From Streptomyces sp. DSM 15324 (GTDB lineage Bacteria > Actinomycetota > Actinomycetes > Streptomycetales > Streptomycetaceae): DNA of 64,000 bases. The DNA lies in NCBI RefSeq assembly GCF_001514285.1, contig NZ_KQ949039.1, positions 1 to 64,000 on the forward strand. Direction: 5' to 3'. The notes under the pieces were generated by a model that was not told where the DNA came from, ran no database searches, and saw nothing but the letters and a program-made list of their open reading frames with translations. The translations under genes and the position numbers were made by a program. The stretch's first letter is position 1; each line of letters starts with the position of its first letter. Below, one piece after another: positions 57,837-64,000 of this stretch.

Positions 57837-59174
57837 ATGAACAGCAGCATCCGCAGAAGCAGGCGCGTCGCACTGGCCGTCGCCCTGGGCTCCGTGCTCG
57901 CGCTGACCGCCACCGCCTGCGGTGACGACGGCAGTGGCAGCGCGGGGGACAAGGGAGGCGACGGCTCGGGCAAGGGCGAGATCACCTTCTGGGACAACAA
58001 CGGCGGCGTCCGCACCGACATCTGGAAGGAGATCATCGCCGACTTCGAGAAGGCGAACCCGGACATCAAGGTGAAGTACGTCGGGGTCCCCGCCGACAGC
58101 GTCCAGTCCAAGTACGACACCGCCATCCAGGGCGGCGGCCTGCCCGACGTCGGCGGGGTGGGCACCGCGATGCTCGCCGAGGTCGCGGCGCAGGGCGCCC
58201 TCGAACCGCTGGACGACCGCCTCGCCGAGAGCGACCTGAAGGACCAGCTCAACGCCAAGTTCCTGGACAGCGTCAAGGCGGCCGGGGGCGACCGCAAGAC
58301 GTACAGCGTGCCGACCTCCGCCAACAACGGCACCCTGTGGTACCGCACCGACCTGTTCCAGCAGGCGGGCCTGGAGGCGCCCACGACCTGGACGAAGTTC
58401 TACACGGCCGCCGACAAGCTCACGAACAAGGGCGAGAACGCGTTCGGCTACACCATCCGCGGCGGTGCCGGGTCCATCGCCCAGGCCCTCGACGCCACCT
58501 ACGGGCAGAGCGGCATCACCGAGTTCTGGAGCGGTGACAGGACCACGGTCAACGACCCCGAGAACGTGGCCGCGCTGGAGAAGTACACCGGCCTGTACAA
58601 GAAGGACACCCCGGCCGCCGACGTCAACAACGACTTCACCAAGATGGTCGCCCAGTGGGACAGCGGCACCATCGGCATGCTGAGCCACAACCTCGGCTCC
58701 TTCGGCGACCACCAGAAGGCGCTCGCCGGAAAGTTCAAGGGCATCCCCGCGCCGACGCGGGACGACGGCACGCGTGTGCAGGTGTCCAACCCCGTCGACG
58801 GGCTGGGGCTGTTCAAGTCGAGCAAGAACAAGACCGCCGCCTGGAAGTTCATCGAGTTCGCCGCGGGCCACGAGTCGAACAGCAAGTGGAACGAGACGGC
58901 CGGGCAGGTGCCGGCGAACCTGGAGGCGGCGCAGGACAGCTGGGTGCGGTCCTCGGAGCCCACGAAGCTCGCCGCCGAGGCGCTGTCGGGGGACGGCACG
59001 GAGATCGTGCAGCTGCCCTACTACCTGCCCGACTGGAACACGATCTCCAAGGCCGACAACGAGCCGAACTTCCAGAAGGTGCTGCTCGGCAAGATGAGCG
59101 CGAAGGACTTCCTGGACACGCTGGCCGAGCAGCTGAACGCCGCCCAGGCCGACTGGAAGAAGAACCACGGGTAA
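57837..59174 (+). CDS. Sugar ABC transporter substrate-binding lipoprotein
   Basis: A 445-residue family 1 extracellular binding protein. Lipoprotein signal with lipobox LTATAC (Cys near residue 25), followed by a Gly/Ser/Asp linker and the mature fold from GEITFWDNNGGVRTDIWKEI. WYRTDLFQQAGLEAPTTW and the C-terminal LGLFKSSKNKTAAWKFIEFAAG are typical of CUT1 proteins. With the permeases at 53723-55560 it likely imports oligogalacturonides or arabino-oligosaccharides released by the secreted enzymes that follow. Confidence 0.92.
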   Translation: MNSSIRRSRRVALAVALGSVLALTATACGDDGSGSAGDKGGDGSGKGEITFWDNNGGVRTDIWKEIIADFEKANPDIKVKYVGVPADSVQSKYDTAIQGGGLPDVGGVGTAMLAEVAAQGALEPLDDRLAESDLKDQLNAKFLDSVKAAGGDRKTYSVPTSANNGTLWYRTDLFQQAGLEAPTTWTKFYTAADKLTNKGENAFGYTIRGGAGSIAQALDATYGQSGITEFWSGDRTTVNDPENVAALEKYTGLYKKDTPAADVNNDFTKMVAQWDSGTIGMLSHNLGSFGDHQKALAGKFKGIPAPTRDDGTRVQVSNPVDGLGLFKSSKNKTAAWKFIEFAAGHESNSKWNETAGQVPANLEAAQDSWVRSSEPTKLAAEALSGDGTEIVQLPYYLPDWNTISKADNEPNFQKVLLGKMSAKDFLDTLAEQLNAAQADWKKNHG

Positions 59175-59295
59175 CAGCTCGGGTGGTCTTCGTCCGCGGG
59201 GAGCTGCGGGTCCGTCGTGGCCGGTCGCGCCCCGCGCGGCGGAGCCGCATGCCGAAACCGCCCCGCGCCCCCGGAAGACATGAGGTGGACGTTCG

Positions 59296-60087
59296 TTGTC
59301 TCTCACCCGTAGACAGGTCACCTCGGCGGCCCTCGCCGCCGTACCCCTCTCGCCGGCCGCGGCCGGTACCGCCGAGGCCCACGGCCGGCGCCGCACGCTC
59401 TACATCGCCGGGGATTCCACCGCGGCCCAGAAGTACTCCGACGCCGCGCCCGAGACCGGGTGGGGCATGGCGCTGCCCTTCTTCCTCCGGTCCGGTCTGC
59501 CCGTAGGCAATCACGCCGTCAACGGGCGCAGCTCCAAGAGCTTCGTCGACGAGGGGCGACTGGACGCCGTCCTCGCCGCCATCAGGCCCGGTGACGTGCT
59601 GATCGTCCAGTTCGCGCACAACGACGAGAAGACCGCCGACCCCACCCGCTCCACCGAGCCCTGGACGACGTACCAGGACTACCTGCGGAGGTACCTCTCC
59701 GGTGCCCGGGCGAAGGGGGCGCGGCCGGTGCTCGCCACGCCCGTGGAGCGGCGGCGGTTCGACGCCGGGGGGAACGCGCTGCCGACCCACGGGGAGTACC
59801 CGGCGGCCATGCGGGCCCTCGCCGAGGAGGAGGGCGTGGCGCTGCTCGACCTCCAGGCGCTGTCGCTGGCGCTCTGGCAGGAGCTGGGTGTCGAGGCGAC
59901 GAAGACCTACTTCAACTGGACCGGCACCGAGCAGGACAACACGCATGTCAATCCGCCGGGCGCGATCGCCGTGGCGCGGCTCGCCGCTCGGGAGCTGCTG
60001 CGGACCCGGGTGCTCGGACCGCGGGACGTGGTCCGGCTGCACGACGAGATCCCGGCGTCCTGGATCACCTGGCCCGACCCGTCGTGA
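59296..60087 (+). CDS. Rhamnogalacturonan acetylesterase (CE12, SGNH hydrolase)
   Basis: A 263-residue secreted esterase. Tat-like signal LTRRQVTSAALAAVPLSPAAAG, then SGNH blocks: IAGDSTAAQKY (nucleophile Ser), the Gly/Asn blocks AVNGRSSKSF and FAHNDEK, and the catalytic Asp/His pair in EQDNTHVNPPGA. Spacing matches rhamnogalacturonan acetylesterases, which remove acetyl groups from the pectin hairy-region backbone. The start is probably TTG 59296 behind GAGGTGG. Followed by 13-bp degenerate repeats and the pectate lyase gene. Confidence 0.88.
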   Translation: MSLTRRQVTSAALAAVPLSPAAAGTAEAHGRRRTLYIAGDSTAAQKYSDAAPETGWGMALPFFLRSGLPVGNHAVNGRSSKSFVDEGRLDAVLAAIRPGDVLIVQFAHNDEKTADPTRSTEPWTTYQDYLRRYLSGARAKGARPVLATPVERRRFDAGGNALPTHGEYPAAMRALAEEEGVALLDLQALSLALWQELGVEATKTYFNWTGTEQDNTHVNPPGAIAVARLAARELLRTRVLGPRDVVRLHDEIPASWITWPDPS

Positions 60088-60088
60088 G

Positions 60089-60152
60089 CGAGAGCCGTCA
60101 GCGAGAGCCGTCAGCAAGAGCCGTAGCAACTGCCGTCAGCAGGAGCCCTGAG
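60089..60152. repeat. Degenerate 13-bp tandem repeat
   Basis: Five units: CGAGAGCCGTCAG at 60089-60101 and 60102-60114 (identical), then CAAGAGCCGTAG, CAACTGCCGTCAG and CAGGAGCCCTGAG. Fills the gap between the acetylesterase stop and the pectate lyase ribosome site. Confidence 0.75.
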
Positions 60153-60170
60153 CAGGAGGAGAACCGCACA

Positions 60171-61484
60171 GTGCGTACACAGGAATGTCATGCACGCATC
60201 ATTGGTGCACTGGTGGGCTGCACCGCGCTGGTGCTGTCCCTCACCGGCACCGCGTCCGCCCACGCCGGCCCGCGCGACCTCGGCCGGCAGGTCCTCGCCG
60301 CGAACGACGGCTGGGCCTCGTACGGGACGGGCACCACGGGCGGATCGGCCGCCGACGCCGAGCACGTCTCCACCGTGACCACCTGGGCCGGGTTCAAGGA
60401 CGCCCTCGCGGCCGGCGGCTCCGCCCCGAAGATCATCAAGGTGAAGGGCGTCATCGACGCCGTCGCCGAGGGCTGCGACGCCTTCGCCGCGCCCGGCTAC
60501 GACTTCGACGCCTACCTGGCGAAGTACTCGCCGCAGGCATGGGGGCTGGACACCGATCTCAGCGCCGAGCCCGACGACAGCCCCGAGGGACTGCGCCGCG
60601 TCTCGCAGGCCGACCAGGACAAGGCGATCAAGGTGATCATCCCCTCCCACACCACCCTCGTCGGCATCGGCCGAGGCGCCGGATTCAAGGGCGTCAGCCT
60701 CCAGATCAAGGCCGTCGACAACGTGATCATCCGCAATCTGTCCTTCGAGTCGCCGATCGACTGCTTCCCGCAGTGGGACCCGACCGACGGCGCCCACGGC
60801 AACTGGAACTCCGAGTACGACACCGCCGTGGTGTACGGGGCCACCCACGTCTGGCTGGACCACAACACCTTCACCGACGGCTCCCACCCCGACAGCGCCG
60901 CCCCCACCTACTTCGGGATGCTGTACCAGCAGCACGACGGCGAGCTGGACATCGTGCGCGGCGCCGACTACGTCACCGCCTCCTGGAACGTCTTCACCGA
61001 GCACGACAAGACGATCCTCATCGGCAACAGCGACAGCGAGTCGACCGCGGCGGGCGACCGGGGCCACCTGAAGGTGACCTTCCACCACAACCGGTTCTCG
61101 AACCTGGTCGAGCGCGCCCCCCGGGTCCGCTTCGGCCAGGTCGACTCCTACAACAACCACTTCGTCGCGAACGGCGACTACTCCTACAGCTTCGGCATCG
61201 GCAAGGAGTCCCGGCTCGTCGCCGAGCACAACGCGTTCACCCTTCCCGAGGGGGTCAGCGCGGCCAAAGTGCTCAAGCGCTGGAACATCTCGCCGCTGAC
61301 CGCCGCCGACAACTACGTCAACGGCACGGCCACCGACCTGATCGCCGTCCACAACGCCCAGATCCCGGGCGAGGTCCTCCAGTCCGGCGCGGGCTGGACC
61401 CCGACCCTGCGCACCGAGGTCGACCCCACGCGGTCCGTGCCCCGGATCGTCGACTGCGGCGCGGGCGCGGGACGCCTGGGCTGA
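60171..61484 (+). CDS. Secreted pectate lyase (PL1)
   Basis: A 437-residue protein. Sec signal peptide (IIGALVGCTALVLSLTGTASAHA), then a parallel beta-helix. VIIRNLSFESPIDCFPQWDPTDGAHGNWNSEYDTAVVYGATHVWLDHNTFTDG carries the Ca2+-binding Asp and the vWiDH signature of PL1; the catalytic Arg region is NLVERAPRVRFGQVDSYNNHF. It cleaves polygalacturonate by beta-elimination. GTG 60171 lies 10 bp after AGGAGGA; the frame upstream is the repeat region. A truncated paralogue lies at 55557. Confidence 0.92.
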   Translation: MRTQECHARIIGALVGCTALVLSLTGTASAHAGPRDLGRQVLAANDGWASYGTGTTGGSAADAEHVSTVTTWAGFKDALAAGGSAPKIIKVKGVIDAVAEGCDAFAAPGYDFDAYLAKYSPQAWGLDTDLSAEPDDSPEGLRRVSQADQDKAIKVIIPSHTTLVGIGRGAGFKGVSLQIKAVDNVIIRNLSFESPIDCFPQWDPTDGAHGNWNSEYDTAVVYGATHVWLDHNTFTDGSHPDSAAPTYFGMLYQQHDGELDIVRGADYVTASWNVFTEHDKTILIGNSDSESTAAGDRGHLKVTFHHNRFSNLVERAPRVRFGQVDSYNNHFVANGDYSYSFGIGKESRLVAEHNAFTLPEGVSAAKVLKRWNISPLTAADNYVNGTATDLIAVHNAQIPGEVLQSGAGWTPTLRTEVDPTRSVPRIVDCGAGAGRLG

Positions 61485-61583
61485 TCGCTCCGCCCTCCAG
61501 GGCCGCAGCGGCGGCACCCCGCCGCCGCCCGGCCCCCGCCCCGCACCACTGCGCACCGCCGCACCCCGCCAAGGAGCACCCGC

Positions 61584-62699
61584 ATGCCCTCCCTTTCCCG
61601 ACGGCGGTTCCTCGCCGTGACCGGCGGCACGGTGGCCGCCCTGGGGCCGGCCGCCACGCCCGCGCAGGCCGCCCGCGGCCGACGCGGCCCCTTCGGCCGC
61701 CACGGCAGCCCGGCCGCCCGGCTCACCCCCCGGACCCTGTACGTCGACCCGCTCGGCCGGGGCGACTTCGGCACCGTCCGCGACGCCGTCGCCGCCACCA
61801 CCGGCAGCGGCTGGACCCTCGTCCTCGCCGCGGGCGTCTACCGCGAGACGGTCGTCCTCGACACCACCCGCACCGAGGCCACCTGGATCGGCGCCGCCGA
61901 GGACCCGCGGGCCGTCGTCATCGTCCACGACAACGCGGCCGGCACCCCCAAACCCGGCGGCGGCACCCACGGCACCACCGGCTCGGCCACCACCACCGTG
62001 CAGGCCGCCGGCTTCACCGCCCGCTGGATCACCTTCGCCAACGACTGGCTGCGCGCCGACCACCCCGACATCACCGGCACCCAGGCCGTCGCCATCAAGG
62101 TCCAGGGCGACCGCTCCGCCTTCCACCACTGCCGCTTCCTCGGTCACCAGGACACGCTGTACGCCGACTCGATCGCCCTGAGCGCCTTCGCCCGGCAGTA
62201 CTACGCCCACTGCTACGTCGAGGGCGACGTCGACGTCGTCTTCGGCCGGGCCACCGCCGTCTACGAGCACTGCCACTTCCGCACCCTGAACCGCACCGAC
62301 CTGGCATCCGCCCCCTACGGGTTCGTCCTCGCCCCCTCCACGGCGGGCGCCAACCCGCGCGGCTACCTGGTGACCCGCAGCCGGATCAGCAGCGAGGCCC
62401 CGGACGCCTGCTACAAGCTGGCCCGCCCCTGGGTGCCCAGCTCCGCCCCCACCGCCCGGCCCTCGCTGACCGTCCGGGACACCCACCTCGGTGCCGGCCT
62501 CGACGCGGTGGCCCCCTACACCGCCATGTCGGCCTCCTTCCCCTGGCAGAACCAGCGGTTCGCCGAGTACCGCAACACCGGCCCGGGAGCCGAGGTCACC
62601 GTCCCCGAGAACCGCCCGCAACTCACCGACGGACAGGCCGCGTCGGCGACCCGGCAGACCTACCTCGGTGACTGGGAGCCCTGGCGGGGGGAGTGCTGA
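61584..62699 (+). CDS. Pectin methylesterase 1 (CE8)
   Basis: A 371-residue secreted esterase. Twin-arginine signal SRRRFLAVTGGTVAALG, then a beta-helix PME: ITGTQAVAIKVQGDR (catalytic Gln region), GHQDTLYAD, YYAHCYVEGDVDVVFGRATAVYEHC (two catalytic Asp near the D-V-D-V-V-F-G motif) and LARPWVPS with the conserved Arg-Pro-Trp. Removes methyl groups from homogalacturonan so that the lyase can act. One base separates its stop from the next gene. Confidence 0.93.
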   Translation: MPSLSRRRFLAVTGGTVAALGPAATPAQAARGRRGPFGRHGSPAARLTPRTLYVDPLGRGDFGTVRDAVAATTGSGWTLVLAAGVYRETVVLDTTRTEATWIGAAEDPRAVVIVHDNAAGTPKPGGGTHGTTGSATTTVQAAGFTARWITFANDWLRADHPDITGTQAVAIKVQGDRSAFHHCRFLGHQDTLYADSIALSAFARQYYAHCYVEGDVDVVFGRATAVYEHCHFRTLNRTDLASAPYGFVLAPSTAGANPRGYLVTRSRISSEAPDACYKLARPWVPSSAPTARPSLTVRDTHLGAGLDAVAPYTAMSASFPWQNQRFAEYRNTGPGAEVTVPENRPQLTDGQAASATRQTYLGDWEPWRGEC

Positions 62700-62700
62700 G

Positions 62701-63732
62701 ATGTCGCTGTGCAGACGCACCCTCCTGGCGGGCCTCACCAGCGCCGCACTGCTCGGCACCACCCCCGCCCACGCAGGGTCCCGCCGCATCCTCGACGTCC
62801 GTCCCGGCGACTCCGTCCAGGCGGCGGTGGACACGGCCGACGGCCCCGGCTGGACGATCGTCGTGCACCCGGGGACCTACCGCGAAGTCGTGAACATCAC
62901 TGCCGACAAAGGGGAGTTGACCCTGTGCGGCGCGAGCCGTGACCCCCGTGCCGCCGTGATCGTCTACGACAACGCGGGCGGGACGCCGAGGCCCGACGGT
63001 TCGGGCACCCACGGCACGGCGGGCTCCGCCACCTTCACCTCCGCCGCCCCCGGGCTCACCGTCCACGGCCTCACCCTCGCCAACGACTGGCTGCGCGCCG
63101 ACCATCCGGACATCACCGGCACCCAGGCGGTCGCCGCCCATGTCACCGGCGACCGCAGCCACTTCGAGAACGTGCGCCTCCTCGCCCACCAGGACACCCT
63201 CTTCGCGGACACCACCGCGCTCGACGCCTTCGACCGGCAGTACTACCGCCACTGCCACATCGAGGGAGACGTCGACTTCGTCTTCGGGCGGGCCCGGGCC
63301 GTCTTCGAGGGCTGCCGCTTCCACACCCTGGAGCGGGACGTGACCTTCACCCCCAAGGGGATGGTCTTCGCCCCCTCCACCGCCCGGGCCAACCCCTACG
63401 GCTTCCTGGCCCTCGGCTCCCGGATCACCTCCGCCGCCGAGGACGCCGCGTACAAGATCGCCCGGCCCTGGGTGCCGTCGTACGAGACGACCGCCTGGCC
63501 CTCCCTGGTCGTCCGGGACACCTGGATCGGCCCCGGCATCGACGCGACCGCCCCCTACACGAACATGCGGGACGCCCACCCCTGGCAGACCATGCGCTTC
63601 AGCGAGCACGCCAACTCCGGCCCCGGCGCGGAGATCTCCGTACCCGAGAACCGGCCCCGGCTCACGGCGGAGGAGGCAGCCCTCCATACGCGACGGACCT
63701 ACCTCGGGGACTGGCTCGACCGCGTCCGGTGA
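62701..63732 (+). CDS. Pectin methylesterase 2 (CE8)
   Basis: A 343-residue secreted paralogue of the preceding enzyme; the two share ANDWLRADHPDITGTQAVA, HQDTLFAD, RQYYRHCHIEGDVDFVFGRARAVFEGC and ARPWVPS. The signal peptide is short (CRRTLLAGLTSAALLGTTPAHA). Tandem placement with one base between genes indicates duplication followed by divergence, mostly in the N-terminal 60 residues. Confidence 0.93.
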   Translation: MSLCRRTLLAGLTSAALLGTTPAHAGSRRILDVRPGDSVQAAVDTADGPGWTIVVHPGTYREVVNITADKGELTLCGASRDPRAAVIVYDNAGGTPRPDGSGTHGTAGSATFTSAAPGLTVHGLTLANDWLRADHPDITGTQAVAAHVTGDRSHFENVRLLAHQDTLFADTTALDAFDRQYYRHCHIEGDVDFVFGRARAVFEGCRFHTLERDVTFTPKGMVFAPSTARANPYGFLALGSRITSAAEDAAYKIARPWVPSYETTAWPSLVVRDTWIGPGIDATAPYTNMRDAHPWQTMRFSEHANSGPGAEISVPENRPRLTAEEAALHTRRTYLGDWLDRVR

Positions 63733-63783
63733 ACCACCGCACCACCTCTCTCCTCTCCCCACACGAGAAAGGACCCGCACGCC

Positions 63784-64000
63784 ATGTCTCGTCGCACCGC
63801 CTTCGCGCTCGGCGCGGCCCTCGCCCTCGGCGCAGGTCTCGCCGTCCTCCCGGCCCAGGCGCAGGCCGCCACGGTGGTCGTCAGCAACTCCACCGCCCTG
63901 TCCAACGCCATCAGGAACGCCACCGCGGGCACGGTCATCCAGGTCCGGGGCGGCACCTACTACCCGACGGCCACCCTCCAGTCCACCGCCAACGGCAGTT
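63784..64000 (+). CDS. Secreted beta-helix pectin-degrading enzyme (5' part, cut by window end)
   Basis: ATG 63784 after GAGAAAGGA. A Sec signal peptide (RRTAFALGAALALGAGLAVLPAQAQA) is followed by ATVVVSNSTALSNAIRNATAGTVIQVRGGTYYPTATLQ, the usual start of PL9-type pectate lyases and right-handed beta-helix proteins. Only 72 codons are inside the window; the frame is open to the edge. Location after two pectin methylesterases supports a pectate lyase. Confidence 0.8.
   Translation, partial: MSRRTAFALGAALALGAGLAVLPAQAQAATVVVSNSTALSNAIRNATAGTVIQVRGGTYYPTATLQSTANGS

Noticed and set aside
60111..62834. 907-codon open frame on the minus strand across the pectate lyase and methylesterase genes
   Set aside because: Composition is Gly/Val/Arg/Ala-rich nonsense produced by the third-position GC bias of the plus-strand genes, which have signal peptides and catalytic motifs.
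1..64000. tRNA, rRNA or att site in tRNA
   Set aside because: No tRNA-like cloverleaf or rRNA signature was noticed by eye; the only integration site found is in the HAD gene. A tRNAscan run would settle this.

Overview
This window is high-GC (about 72%) actinobacterial chromosome, almost certainly Streptomyces. The support is very strong GC bias at third codon positions, frequent GTG starts, 4-bp ATGA/GTGA gene overlaps, many genes whose -10 box sits 6-10 bp before the start codon (leaderless transcripts), twin-arginine signal peptides, and core gene neighbourhoods typical of that genus. No rRNA, tRNA or CRISPR array was found.

Layout. 1-6886: pentose-phosphate operon on the minus strand (tkt-tal-zwf-opcA-pgl) facing the 3' end of an unidentified gene across a bidirectional terminator. 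7367-13658: haem O/A synthesis (ctaB, ctaA), a FluG-like amidohydrolase, a drug-type ABC-2 exporter and an AAC(3)-family acetyltransferase. 13831-20385: complete SUF iron-sulfur operon (sufR-B-D-ferredoxin-C-S-U-T) with a SufR operator overlapping the sufR start and a 20-bp-stem terminator at the end. 20461-25775: AbfB-domain membrane protein, SMR pump with TetR repressor and two matching operators, an unusual HxlR-peroxiredoxin fusion divergent from an MFS pump, and dapD.

25891-31701: a HAD-family gene cut in two, exactly inside its catalytic DVDG motif, by a 5.3-kb Tn554-like element. The element carries two tyrosine recombinases and a TnpC-like helper in one overlapping operon plus one membrane-anchored cargo gene, bounded by 18-bp perfect inverted ends built around a duplicated GTCGAC core. 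This is the most striking object in the window.

31835-46178: ECF sigma factor with membrane partner, dapA-family lyase followed by two decayed copies of its own 3' end, ArsR regulator with SRPBCC protein, secreted nuclease, a 656-bp repeat-rich gene-free stretch, a Tat-exported PhoX-type phosphatase behind a Pho box, GntR plus ACC deaminase (acdS), TetR, and a two-domain TerD protein.

46233-64000: a plant cell-wall (pectin) utilisation region. It holds uronate dehydrogenase, a GntR regulator, a DHDPS-family lyase plus IlvD/Edd dehydratase, a CUT1 sugar ABC importer, a Gfo/Idh/MocA oxidoreductase, and secreted rhamnogalacturonan acetylesterase, pectate lyase, two pectin methylesterases and the start of another beta-helix enzyme. 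Three or four genes in it are visibly eroded (DHDPS tail, pectate-lyase head, DUF6807 protein, and possibly a secreted protein before the binding protein). A recurrent AAGCGCTT palindrome, including an 18-bp perfect copy inside a coding sequence, suggests LacI-type control. Together with ACC deaminase the locus points to a soil or plant-associated strain. Functions are assigned from recognised motifs and family knowledge; no database search was run.
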